DNA of 9,964 nt from Thermoplasmatota archaeon (GCA_022848805.1 JAJISI010000042.1:1-9964), one strand, 5' to 3'; counted from the stretch's first letter, positions 1-6,975 are shown. Numbers and translations are program-made. The notes: generated by a model not told the origin, from the letters alone.

Positions 1-1753
1 AATCGAACTCCGAGCGGATGGCGTCCAGCACCGATCGCTCCACACCGGTGGCCTCCTCCACGTCGGCAGGGGCCCCCCGGCCGAGAAGGACATAGTCGAA
101 GAACTCCTCCGTCATGTTCTCGGCCGCCACTTTTCCCTCGTTGACGAACCTGGATGTCACGTAGTGTATCGGGTACAGCGTGCTGTCCGCGATGGCCTCG
201 ACTATCCATTTCTTGTCGAGAGGAAATCTAGTTCCCAACCAGTTGCCCAACCGGACGCAGGCCCTCTCGCGGTACCATTCAAGCACGTTCTGTATGTTGT
301 CGCAGTACTCCTTCGGAAATATCCTCATGGTGAGCGCGTGCTCTTTCGAGCGCGTCTTAAGGGCGGGGTTCGAATAGTCGATGAACCACTGGTCAGGTAT
401 CTTCTTGACCAAGACCCTGTTTCCACAACGGCATAGGACTTCTTCAGAGAGATCGTAGAACATGGACGCGTGACCACTGTCCAGCATCTGCCCGCGAACG
501 GCGTCCTTCGCTTGCTCCACCTGCCATCCAGCGAACTCGCCACACGAGCTGTTCATGACACCCTTATGAAAACCAGTCTTGTAGACCTCCTTGGTGGCTT
601 CGTCAAGCCGCTCGTCGTCGAGGGAGTCGATGCCGATCCGTTCGGTAACCTCGACCGCCGGGAGGGGGCCATATCCGGGGGTGTCGATTATCGCGATCGG
701 CGACGCCTCCGCGACCATCTCGTCGGTTATGCCGTACTTCTCCCTCTCCATGACATCCTTCTTCAGTTCCATCAGACCTATCCAGTCCACTGGCGCGTCC
801 GACGGGACGCTCATGACCAGACCAGTCCCGATCTCCGGGTCGCATAGCAGCGATGGGAAGATCGGGATTGCCTTGCCCGTCAGCGGCGCCGTGCAGCGCT
901 TCCCCATGAACGACGCGCCGTCCGCCGAACCAACGATTTCCACGGAATCCATCTGAAGGGAAAGCTTCTCGGCAGCGGGTCTTGAGACGACCCAAGTCTC
1001 GTCGCCAACCCTGGCATCCACATACTCGGCCTCGGGGTTGACCCAGAAATTCGTCAGTCCGAACACGGTTTCGGGCCGGAGAGTCGCGGCGACGAGCTTG
1101 CGCCCGTCCTCGAACTCGAACTTGACGATGGTGTATTCGAGCATCTCGGCGGCGCCGCCTCTCGAAATGTCTGTCTCAGAAGCGTCGATGGCGACAGGCC
1201 CATGCTCCACGCACGCGGGCGCGTAGTAAGGCTTCTGGATCAGCAACCCCTCAGCCTTGAGCTTCAACATCTGCCATTCTATGAATTTGGTGTAGTCAGG
1301 GTAGATCGTGCTCGTGAACCGTCGCCAATCGGACATGAACCCGAACCGCTTCCAGTAATCGTTCACATAGACCTCGTTGAAATATCGAACGACCTCCAAC
1401 GGGTCCGTAAGGCGATTCAAAGTCTCGTCGGGACAGCCGTTCGACCTCAGGATATCCACCGTTGCGGGATCTCCCCGCTCGACCTTCCGCGCGAAGCTGA
1501 TGGCACCGTTGCCAGTGGCGTGGGTTCCGACAGGGAACAGGACTCTGTGCCCAGTCATCATTTTGTGCCGCGCTATCGCGTCTGACACGGTGTACCCACG
1601 CATATGGCCGACATGAAGATACCCAGTCACTCCTGGGTAGGCGAATATCATGAAGAACTTCTTCGTGCCCGGGGCTGGCTCGGACTCGTTTATCCGGGCA
1701 TCGTACCACGCATTCTGCCACTTACATTCCATCGATGAGAAATCCAGAGCCAT
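1..1753 (-). CDS. leuS: Leucyl-tRNA synthetase, archaeal type (3' part cut off by window edge)
   Basis: Cytoplasmic class I synthetase that charges tRNA-Leu. I translated 584 codons by hand from the ATG at 1753-1751, and the frame stays open to the left edge. Visible parts: the HIGH-type ATP motif HVGH at residues 47-50, followed by MRGYTVSDAIARHK; a CP1 editing domain with the threonine-rich stretch AATLRPETVFGLTNFWVNP at about 222-240; GTGLVMSVPSDAPVDW at about 309-324; CRCG at 441-444 followed by KKIPDQWFIDYS; and WIVEAIADSTLYP at 516-528. These match archaeal LeuRS. KMSKS and the anticodon-binding part lie outside the window. Family members are roughly 900-970 residues, so about 60% is present. 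No GGAGG precedes the ATG. The segment KPYYAPACVEHGPVAIDASE (about 174-193) differs from the more usual RWCPxCxTPVGDHD form of archaeal LeuRS. The next gene upstream is a small membrane protein on the same strand, 73 bases away. Confidence 0.95.
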   Translation of the reverse strand, partial: MALDFSSMECKWQNAWYDARINESEPAPGTKKFFMIFAYPGVTGYLHVGHMRGYTVSDAIARHKMMTGHRVLFPVGTHATGNGAISFARKVERGDPATVDILRSNGCPDETLNRLTDPLEVVRYFNEVYVNDYWKRFGFMSDWRRFTSTIYPDYTKFIEWQMLKLKAEGLLIQKPYYAPACVEHGPVAIDASETDISRGGAAEMLEYTIVKFEFEDGRKLVAATLRPETVFGLTNFWVNPEAEYVDARVGDETWVVSRPAAEKLSLQMDSVEIVGSADGASFMGKRCTAPLTGKAIPIFPSLLCDPEIGTGLVMSVPSDAPVDWIGLMELKKDVMEREKYGITDEMVAEASPIAIIDTPGYGPLPAVEVTERIGIDSLDDERLDEATKEVYKTGFHKGVMNSSCGEFAGWQVEQAKDAVRGQMLDSGHASMFYDLSEEVLCRCGNRVLVKKIPDQWFIDYSNPALKTRSKEHALTMRIFPKEYCDNIQNVLEWYRERACVRLGNWLGTRFPLDKKWIVEAIADSTLYPIHYVTSRFVNEGKVAAENMTEEFFDYVLLGRGAPADVEEATGVERSVLDAIRSEFD

Positions 1754-1791
1754 CGGACCCAGCCAGTTTGACAATGGAATGTCCGTTCCGC

Positions 1792-1799
1792 ATAAAAAG
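1792..1799 (-). promoter_or_regulatory. Candidate TATA box for leuS
   Basis: The minus strand reads CTTTTTATG here, about 42 bases upstream of the leuS ATG. A start site about 26 bases downstream would leave a leader of about 15 bases. It lies in the 73-base gap after the upstream membrane-protein gene, so leuS could have its own promoter or be read through. This is a sequence match only. Confidence 0.4.
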
Positions 1800-1826
1800 A
1801 TTGAGGGCAGCGGGCACGTGCTAGAG

Positions 1827-2129
1827 TCAGGTCCTGCTCTTCGAGTCCCGTAGGAAGTGCGCCGCAGGCACCGTCGTCGCAATCACGACTCCGGACATGC
1901 TTAGGACGAGTCCGAGGACCAGAGCGCCTGTGTGACCGAAAAACGAGCCGTCGTCGACGGCACCAAGATCATCAACGTTTCGGGCGCTCGCGACCGAATC
2001 ATCCGAGAGTGACACGACGGTCACCACGAAACCTATCGTGAAGAGTGCTATGCCAATGACAACTGCAAGTGAGAGAATCAGGCTTCTTGCCCTGCTTGAT
2101 GCCCGTTCGTCTGAATCGTCGACCAACAT
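1827..2129 (-). CDS. Small membrane protein with two predicted transmembrane helices, unknown function
   Basis: A 100-residue protein not recognised as any named family. The N-terminus is short, charged and acidic (MLVDDSDERASSRAR). It is followed by a hydrophobic helix at about 17-41, an acidic Ser/Asp-rich linker at 42-65 (LSDDSVASARNVDDLG), a second hydrophobic helix at about 66-92, and a short basic tail (RDSKSRT). There is no cleavable signal peptide pattern, so it is most likely a two-pass membrane protein with both ends on the same side. The start is ATG at 2129-2127. The upstream AAGGGAAG is a poor Shine-Dalgarno match, and a possible TATA box lies about 55 bases upstream. The stop is 73 bases before leuS on the same strand. 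That it is a gene is supported by the two-helix pattern, the promoter and lack of a competing frame. Function is unknown. Confidence 0.7.
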   Translation of the reverse strand: MLVDDSDERASSRARSLILSLAVVIGIALFTIGFVVTVVSLSDDSVASARNVDDLGAVDDGSFFGHTGALVLGLVLSMSGVVIATTVPAAHFLRDSKSRT

Positions 2130-2180
2130 CTGAGAATCTTCCCTTGTAGAAAGGACCGAGCCGGCCCATGGCGGCTACCC

Positions 2181-2188
2181 GCTATAAG
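2181..2188 (-). promoter_or_regulatory. Candidate TATA box for the two-helix membrane protein gene
   Basis: The minus strand reads CTTATAGC, about 55 bases upstream of the ATG at 2129. This would give a leader of roughly 30 bases. It is weak as a single box, but it is the only AT-rich element in a GC-rich stretch on this side of the divergent region. Confidence 0.35.
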
Positions 2189-2272
2189 CGTTGCTGTCCG
2201 CGGGAGAAGCCTCGGGATATCGAAGCCAGTAGCCGACCGCGCTGCGTCGTCGAGCACGCCTCGAAGGAGAAT

Positions 2273-2332
2273 ATGACCTTTTCAGACAAAATGTGACATT
2301 CTCAATACATATATATACAAATGTATGACATT
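2273..2332 (+). promoter_or_regulatory. Promoter of the RHH/FtsZ-like operon with repeated dyads flanking the TATA box
   Basis: A strong TATA box (ACATATATATAC, about 2307-2318) is bracketed by two inverted repeats with the same half-sites: AATGT-G-ACATT at 2290-2300 and AATGT-ATG-ACATT at 2320-2332. A further TGACCTT at 2274-2280 resembles the TGACATT in each dyad. ATACAT (2305-2310) and ATGTAT (2321-2326) form another inverted pair across the TATA box. RNA should start near 2335-2340. The downstream dyad would then lie between the TATA box and the start site, a position where a bound repressor would block transcription. The adjacent gene encodes an RHH protein, so autoregulation is the natural inference. 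The remaining divergent sequence (2130-2270) is GC-rich, and I see only the leftward TATA box in it. Confidence 0.6.
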
Positions 2333-2374
2333 ATCATCAATACCGCGTTAGAAAAGCCGGGATGGGATGCACAT

Positions 2375-2758
2375 ATGCCTGAGATGTTGGAGAACGAGAG
2401 AATAACGCTTCGGCTCGATTCGGACATAATGAAGCTCATGGACGAGTTCATTATCGAAAGCCGTGAGTTCTCCAACAGATCGCAACTAGCCCGCGCCGCC
2501 CTCTCCGCATATCTCGAAGCGAAGACGGTAGGCGCCGAAGAGGGGTCGTCGACAGGATCGAACGAGGTGGTGGTCCAGCTGCCACCTCTCGTCCTAGACA
2601 CCGTCGCACATCTGGTGGGCGAGGGGATATACAACACGATATCCGAGGCCTTGGCCGACTGCGCAAGGCACCAGTTCCTCCACGAGGAGCACGTGGAGGC
2701 TGTGAAGAAGGATGCCGTCCAACAGAGGAGCGCGATGAAGGTAATCCCCAAGGCATAG
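2375..2758 (+). CDS. Tandem ribbon-helix-helix transcriptional regulator (CdrS/CopG-like)
   Basis: Predicted DNA-binding protein of 127 residues. A first RHH unit has strand RITLRL (9-14), helix A about 16-29 and helix B about 33-48 with the typical NRSQLARAAL turn and helix. A Gly/Ser/Glu linker (about 50-63) leads to a second RHH-like unit: strand EVVVQLP (64-70), helix about 71-82, GIYNTISEAL and helix to about 103. The C-terminal tail is basic. I chose ATG 2375 because the frame can extend back to ATG 2321, but that codon lies within the promoter dyad upstream of the expected RNA start. It is followed after 100 bases, with no visible promoter between, by the FtsZ-like gene, so the two are probably co-transcribed. 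In haloarchaea a small RHH protein (CdrS) is encoded with ftsZ2 and controls division genes. A matching role here is inferred from layout and fold. Confidence 0.85.
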   Translation: MPEMLENERITLRLDSDIMKLMDEFIIESREFSNRSQLARAALSAYLEAKTVGAEEGSSTGSNEVVVQLPPLVLDTVAHLVGEGIYNTISEALADCARHQFLHEEHVEAVKKDAVQQRSAMKVIPKA

Positions 2759-2843
2759 GACAAAAGGCACCGCTTTGAGACGCGTTGTCCGACTGAGAGA
2801 CACTCGCGCTGGGGACTCTCTCGCGTTCGGGCACTCGGTAGAC

Positions 2844-2848
2844 GGAGG
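2844..2848 (+). promoter_or_regulatory. Ribosome-binding site deciding the FtsZ-like start
   Basis: GGAGG ends 10 bases before ATG 2859. The same frame stays open back to a TTG at 2775, but the extra residues resemble no FtsZ N-terminus and no such site precedes the TTG. This supports ATG 2859. Confidence 0.65.
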
Positions 2849-2858
2849 CCAGCAGGAA

Positions 2859-3653
2859 ATGACAGAGGAAGGGAGCAAGATTGGAGATTTGATCACCTCG
2901 CTAGGGGTGACCTTGGGAGAGCCGTCAATCGCAGTCGTCGGCTGCGGTGGCGCAGGGTCCAACATCGTGCACGGGATATACTGGGACTCGAACAGGTTGG
3001 AGACTGTCGCCGTGAACACGGACGAGAACCATCTCAGGAAGACCGATGCACACAGAAGAGTCCTCATTGGAAAAGACGTCACCTTCGGGAAGGACGCGAG
3101 TGGGTTTCCTGAGGTCGGTGAGCATTGCGCCGAGAAGGCGCGACATGTCCTGAAAGAGGCCCTGAGGAACTACGACATTGTCTTCGTAGTCGCCGGAATG
3201 GGCGGCGGGACGGGCACGGGGGTTGCCCCTGTCGTCACCAGCGTCGCGAAGAGCTTGAACGCGCTCACCTTCGCTATACCTATCGTTCCCTTCGAGGCCG
3301 AGGGCAAAGAGAAGATGAGGATTGCAGCTGCTGGTGTCGACAAGCTCAGAGACGTCGCAGACTTCACCATCGTGCTTGACAACAACCGCCTGACAAGCAT
3401 GGACGCGGCGCGAGACCTGCCCATGTCTGAAGCGATGAAAGTCATAGAGCGAAGCGTGGTGAAGATAGTCGATGCAGTGAGCGCTCAGACGAGTTCGTAC
3501 GTAAACACACTCATGCAGGACATCACAGGATGCGTAGATGCGCTCGAGGAACCGATGGCTACACCATCCCCGAGCGAGCATACACACGAGCAGATGTTAC
3601 ACGCCGAGCTCACTCCGAACTTCGACAGCTTCGATCCCAGCATGTTCGGATGA
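2859..3653 (+). CDS. FtsZ/tubulin-superfamily GTPase lacking the C-terminal domain
   Basis: A 264-residue protein with a clear FtsZ GTP-binding domain: VVGCGGAGSN (26-35), VNTDENHL (52-59), the tubulin signature GMGGGTGTG (113-121), IPIVPFEAEGKEK (140-152) and the loop DNNRL (174-178), then helix-H7-like PMSEAMKVIERSVVKIVDAV. Canonical FtsZ continues with a T7 loop (NxDFxD), a C-terminal domain of over 100 residues and a tail. Here the T7-equivalent reads YVNTLMQDI (214-222). The Asn and one Asp can be aligned but the other Asp is replaced by Leu. The protein then ends with a Pro/Ser/His-rich linker and the tail FDSFDPSMFG. It should bind GTP, but polymer-coupled hydrolysis of the usual kind is doubtful. 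No FtsZ-like sequence appears in other frames downstream, so a recent frameshift is unlikely. It is probably co-transcribed with the RHH gene. A cytoplasmic, membrane-associated division or remodelling role is an inference. Confidence 0.9.
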   Translation: MTEEGSKIGDLITSLGVTLGEPSIAVVGCGGAGSNIVHGIYWDSNRLETVAVNTDENHLRKTDAHRRVLIGKDVTFGKDASGFPEVGEHCAEKARHVLKEALRNYDIVFVVAGMGGGTGTGVAPVVTSVAKSLNALTFAIPIVPFEAEGKEKMRIAAAGVDKLRDVADFTIVLDNNRLTSMDAARDLPMSEAMKVIERSVVKIVDAVSAQTSSYVNTLMQDITGCVDALEEPMATPSPSEHTHEQMLHAELTPNFDSFDPSMFG

Positions 3654-3724
3654 CCAGACGACGCCCTGCCGCCAAACGCCTTCCCCAAACCCTCTCTAGA
3701 CGCATTTCTGATTTCGCTGACAGC

Positions 3725-3758
3725 ATCGTTTTCCCTTCCCTAGCCGGAAACGATTTTA
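3725..3758 (+). promoter_or_regulatory. Inverted repeat and TATA box before the NAD-kinase-like gene
   Basis: ATCGTTTTCC (3725-3734) pairs with GGAAACGAT (3746-3754) except for one extra T. The TATA-like TTTTA (3754-3758) starts at the end of the right arm. A start site about 26 bases downstream falls at about 3780-3784, on the GTG start codon, which suggests a leaderless transcript. The upstream part of the gap after the FtsZ-like gene (3654-3735) is pyrimidine-rich with several T-runs and may hold its terminator. No strong hairpin plus T-tract is seen. Confidence 0.4.
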
Positions 3759-3783
3759 TCCGCATATCGTCTTAGCGCAGGAT

Positions 3784-4893
3784 GTGGCGGACAACATCAT
3801 CGGCTTCATCGTCAACCCGATCGCTGGAATGGGAGGAGCGGTCGGTCTCAAAGGTACCGACGGGACGGATGTGCTCGATGAAGCCCTCAAACGCGGGGCG
3901 GTCAGAAAAGCGACGGATAGGGCCAGAGAGACCCTGAAGACACTCCGTGCGATGGACCTAGGCATCCGCTTCCTTACATGCGCAGGAGAGATGGGTGCGA
4001 GCCTCCTGAGGGACGAAGGGTTCGAAGCCGAGGAGATACACTTCCCGAACGAACCAACGACCGCTTACGACACCCGGAAAGCCTCGGAGGCATTGGTAGA
4101 GAGTGAGGCTCAGCTCATCCTCTTCTGCGGAGGAGACGGAACGGCAAGGGATGTCGTGAGCGTCGTAGGCACAAGATTGCCTGTCGTCGGGATACCGTCG
4201 GGCGTCAAGATGCACTCGTCAGTGTTCGCCTTGACCCCGTCCGACGCGGCGCACCTGGTCCAGAGCTTCCTCGCGACAGGAGCGCTGCTAGACGCGGAGG
4301 TCATGGATGTCGATGAGGACGATTTCAGGGACGGCGTAGTCAGCTCGACACTCTTCGGGCTTGCGCGCGTTCCTGGCGATAGCGCGCACGCGCAACCCAC
4401 GAAATCGTCCTACTCCGGCGGAGACGCCGAAGCGGAGGCTGAAGAACTCGCGATGTTCGTCGCTGAGGTGATGCGGGAGGGAACGGTCTACCTTCTCGGT
4501 CCTGGCAGCACCACCGCGCATGTAGCGCGTGCTATAGGCCAAGATAAGACGCCGCTAGGAGTAGATGCGTACCTCGATGGAAAGATCATCGGCCTAGACC
4601 TCTCCGAGCAAGATATCCTGAGGCTATTACTGGAACACGATGTGGTCAACATCGTCGTTACGCCCATCGGCTCCCAGGGGTTCATCTTAGGCCGCGGGAA
4701 CCAGCAGTTATCCCAGAAGGTCGTCCGCAGTGTGGGTGTTGACAACATCGTGGTGATCGCCACGCCGACAAAGGTCAGGGACACTCCGATCCTCAGGGTG
4801 GACACAGGGGACCCTGTGCTTGACTCGGAGATGAGAAGACCCGTGAAGGTGCTGACAGGCTACAGACGAAGGAAGCTCATGAGAGTCGCGTGA
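3784..4893 (+). CDS. ATP-NAD kinase family protein (predicted polyphosphate- or ATP-dependent NAD kinase, COG3199-like)
   Basis: Predicted cytoplasmic kinase that phosphorylates NAD to NADP. The 369 residues start with VNPIAGMGGAVGLKGTDG (10-27), typical of this family. GGDGTARD (116-123) is the nucleotide-binding motif shared with NAD and diacylglycerol kinases. Further conserved-looking parts are VGIPSGVKMHSSVFA (135-149), YLLGPGSTT (236-244), GVDAYLDGK (259-267) and TPIGSQGFILGRGNQQ (293-308). Length fits the family (about 350-380). The start is GTG 3784; an overlapping ATG at 3782 is out of frame. No Shine-Dalgarno is present, and the TATA box at about 3754 places the RNA start almost at the GTG, so it is probably leaderless. 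The gene stops four bases from the convergent porB stop. Some family members are annotated as AcoX-like, so the exact substrate is not proven by sequence. Confidence 0.9.
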   Translation: MADNIIGFIVNPIAGMGGAVGLKGTDGTDVLDEALKRGAVRKATDRARETLKTLRAMDLGIRFLTCAGEMGASLLRDEGFEAEEIHFPNEPTTAYDTRKASEALVESEAQLILFCGGDGTARDVVSVVGTRLPVVGIPSGVKMHSSVFALTPSDAAHLVQSFLATGALLDAEVMDVDEDDFRDGVVSSTLFGLARVPGDSAHAQPTKSSYSGGDAEAEAEELAMFVAEVMREGTVYLLGPGSTTAHVARAIGQDKTPLGVDAYLDGKIIGLDLSEQDILRLLLEHDVVNIVVTPIGSQGFILGRGNQQLSQKVVRSVGVDNIVVIATPTKVRDTPILRVDTGDPVLDSEMRRPVKVLTGYRRRKLMRVA

Positions 4894-4897
4894 ATAG

Positions 4898-5788
4898 CTA
4901 GCCCTCGCGGGCCTCCCTCTCCTCAAGTGCCTTAAGCGAGCTGTCAACGGACTCCTGCATGCGCTTAACCTCTTCCTCAGTTAGGTGCCTGAACCGCCCT
5001 TGTGTCGACAGATAGTCCTCTATCGGCAGCCCCTTTCCCTTCTTAGTAATCCTCAGCCTGCCGTTCTCTACTTCGTATAGCGGGAACACGTTCGTGTCGA
5101 CCGCTAGCCTCGCGATCTCGATAGTCTTCATGGGGTTCATCTTCCAGCCTGGAGGGCAGGGAGACAGTGCGTGTATGAACTTCAGACCGCGAGCATCCTT
5201 CGCCTTCTTCGCCTTCTTGACGAAATCCTCAGGGTGCGCGACTGAGACGGTCGCCGCGTACGGGATTCCGTGAGCCTCCATTATCGACATGATGTCCTTC
5301 TTGGGCTCTCGCTTGTAGTCGCGGGATGAACCCACCGGGGTGGTCGTCGTCCAAGCGCCCCATGGAGTGGCCCCGCTCCTCTGAATACCCGTGTTCATGT
5401 ATGCCTCGTTGTCGTACATCACGTATATCGCATCTGTGCCACGCTCAGCTGCCCCAGACAGCGCCTGGAGACCTATATCGACCGTACCGCCATCTCCAGC
5501 GAATCCGACGACTGTAACGTCCTCGACACCTTTCATGTCCAGCGCGGCCCTGATCCCGGATAGAGAGGCGCCGGTCGCCTCGAACGCACAATATACCATG
5601 GGAACCTTGAGGCAATGGCTCGGCCAGTAGCCAGGCATCACGGCCCAACAGCAGGCGGGGATCGTCAAGATGGTCCTCTCGCCGAGGCCCTTCAACAGAT
5701 AACGCATGACCAAGTTAGCTCCGCATCCCGGACAGCCTGTGCTTCCAGGATACGCATGCTCCACCTCAGGGATTGTCACACGAGACAT
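4898..5788 (-). CDS. porB: Pyruvate:ferredoxin oxidoreductase, beta subunit
   Basis: Thiamine diphosphate-binding subunit of Por, which converts pyruvate, CoA and oxidised ferredoxin to acetyl-CoA, CO2 and reduced ferredoxin in the cytoplasm. Visible in the 296 residues: CPGCG (19-23), further Cys at 46/47 and SPCPPGW (209-215), which together fit the [4Fe-4S] ligands of PorB; GFAGDGGTVDIG (95-106) with YDNEAYMNTG (125-134), the thiamine diphosphate/Mg site; and IQRSGATPWGAWTTTTPVG, as in other PorB. A charged helical C-terminus ends at TAG 4900-4898. I chose ATG 5788-5786, which overlaps the porA TGA by one base and has AAGGAGG eight bases before it. The frame extends back to 5827, but that would overlap porA and add residues outside the family start. 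Last gene of the operon. Confidence 0.95.
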   Translation of the reverse strand: MSRVTIPEVEHAYPGSTGCPGCGANLVMRYLLKGLGERTILTIPACCWAVMPGYWPSHCLKVPMVYCAFEATGASLSGIRAALDMKGVEDVTVVGFAGDGGTVDIGLQALSGAAERGTDAIYVMYDNEAYMNTGIQRSGATPWGAWTTTTPVGSSRDYKREPKKDIMSIMEAHGIPYAATVSVAHPEDFVKKAKKAKDARGLKFIHALSPCPPGWKMNPMKTIEIARLAVDTNVFPLYEVENGRLRITKKGKGLPIEDYLSTQGRFRHLTEEEVKRMQESVDSSLKALEEREAREG

Positions 5789-6975
5789 CAGCTCCGCCTC
5801 CTTGGCAAGCCGGCCACATCGAGCCATTCCGGTTCCGGATCCGAGCCACGCTCGCAGCGGACCAGAATATCCTCGAATATCCCCTCGATCACATCTGGGG
5901 TGATGTCCCTTCCGCCGAGCCCGGCGATGTAGTTCTTCATGGCCGGTCTCTTCGGCGCGTCGTACAACGCTCCCTGGATCTCTGTGAAGAACGCACCTGC
6001 AGCGCCGTGCGTGAAACTCCTGTCCAGCACCGCCATACCCGAGACCCTGCCTGCAAGCGATTGGAACTCCTGGAACGGGAACGGCCTGAACGCACGAATT
6101 CTGGCAAGACCGACTTTCATCCCCTTAGCCCGGAGTTTGTCCACCACCGTCCGCACGGTGCCTGCCACGGACCCCGCCGCTACGAGAGCGACCTCCGCGT
6201 CGTCGCACATGTACTCATCGAGAAGCCCTCCGTAGCTACGGCCGAACGCCTGCCTGAACTCATCCTCGACACTCACGATCCGATCCCTCGCCTCACGCAT
6301 GGCAAGCATCGATTTGTACCTGAACTCCATGTACTGGTCGGGCCTCACGAGCGAGCCGAAGCCCATCGGTTTCCCGATCTCCAGCTTTATCTCCGGGTCG
6401 TAGCTAGGCAGGAACGAATCGACCGTGTCCTGGTCCGGGACGTCCACCGGCTCGGATGTGTGTGATAGAATGAATGCATCCTCGATTATCATCGCGGGGA
6501 GCATTATTCCACGGCTCTCGCATACCTTGTATGCCATTATTATCGTGTCAAGGACCTCCTGGTTGCTCTCGCAGAAGAACTGCATCCAACCAGTGTCCCT
6601 CTCGGCCACCGAATCCATATGATCCGCCCAGACGCTCCACGGTGGGGCCATCGCTCTGCTCACGTTGGTCATCACGACCGGAAGCCTCGCGTTCGACGCC
6701 CACATCAGAACCTCGTGCATCAGGGCGAGCCCGTGCGAGCTGGTCGCAGTGTACGTTCGAGCGCCAAGGATCGAAGCTGACACGCACGCGGCCATCGCGC
6801 TGTGCTCGCTCTCGACCGGCACGAACTTGGCTTTGAGCTCTCCCGTTGATACAAACTCCGCCAGCTTCTCCACGATGGAGGTCTGCGGCGTGATGGGATA
6901 GGCGGGGATGACCTCGGCCCTCGCAGCCTTCGCCCCATAGGCGGACGCGTAGTTGCCTGTCATGACCTTCCTCAT
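5788..6975 (-). CDS. porA: Pyruvate:ferredoxin oxidoreductase, alpha subunit
   Basis: Alpha subunit of Por, 395 residues, the usual length for archaeal PorA. It opens with MRKVMTGNYASAYGAKAARA and AYPITPQT (25-32), then PVESEHSAMAAC (53-64) with the Glu that in this family activates thiamine diphosphate. TATSSHGLALMHEVLMWAS (76-94), the MTNVSRAMAPPWSVWADHMDS region and RDTGWMQFF fit PorA rather than other 2-oxoacid enzymes. A Rossmann-like segment follows (ALVAAGSVAGTVRTVVDKLR), then GLARIRAFRPFP. The ATG at 6975-6973 overlaps the porD stop (ATGA) and has AAGGAGG just upstream, so translational coupling is likely. The gene ends at TGA 5790-5788, sharing one base with the porB start. Confidence 0.95.
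   Translation of the reverse strand: MRKVMTGNYASAYGAKAARAEVIPAYPITPQTSIVEKLAEFVSTGELKAKFVPVESEHSAMAACVSASILGARTYTATSSHGLALMHEVLMWASNARLPVVMTNVSRAMAPPWSVWADHMDSVAERDTGWMQFFCESNQEVLDTIIMAYKVCESRGIMLPAMIIEDAFILSHTSEPVDVPDQDTVDSFLPSYDPEIKLEIGKPMGFGSLVRPDQYMEFRYKSMLAMREARDRIVSVEDEFRQAFGRSYGGLLDEYMCDDAEVALVAAGSVAGTVRTVVDKLRAKGMKVGLARIRAFRPFPFQEFQSLAGRVSGMAVLDRSFTHGAAGAFFTEIQGALYDAPKRPAMKNYIAGLGGRDITPDVIEGIFEDILVRCERGSDPEPEWLDVAGLPRRRS
5797..5803 (-). promoter_or_regulatory. Ribosome-binding site of porB
   Basis: AAGGAGG on the minus strand lies eight bases before ATG 5788 and within the last codons of porA. It decides the porB start over the upstream in-frame ATG at 5827. The same AAGGAGG stands before porA (6989-6983), and GGGAGGT stands before porD (7257-7251). 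Confidence 0.75.

Noticed and set aside
164..1853. Several plus-strand open frames opposite leuS.
   Set aside because: The minus strand encodes an unmistakable LeuRS throughout; these are shadows in a GC-rich gene.
2321..2374. Upstream extension of the RHH protein to ATG 2321.
   Set aside because: That ATG is inside the dyad just downstream of the TATA box, before the expected RNA start.
2775..2858. Upstream extension of the FtsZ-like gene to a TTG codon.
   Set aside because: The extra 28 residues resemble no FtsZ start, and a good GGAGG stands before ATG 2859.
2302..3587. Long open frames on the minus strand opposite the RHH and FtsZ-like genes.
   Set aside because: Low-complexity Ser/Arg/Pro composition and no motifs. 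They mirror the clear plus-strand genes.
3530..3775. A second frame after the FtsZ-like GTPase domain that might carry the missing C-terminal domain after a frameshift.
   Set aside because: The translation is Arg-rich and shows no FtsZ C-terminal domain features, and the next gene begins soon after. The short form looks genuine.
5773..6836. Plus-strand frames up to 230 codons opposite porA.
   Set aside because: Composition is typical of antisense shadows, and porA accounts for the whole stretch.
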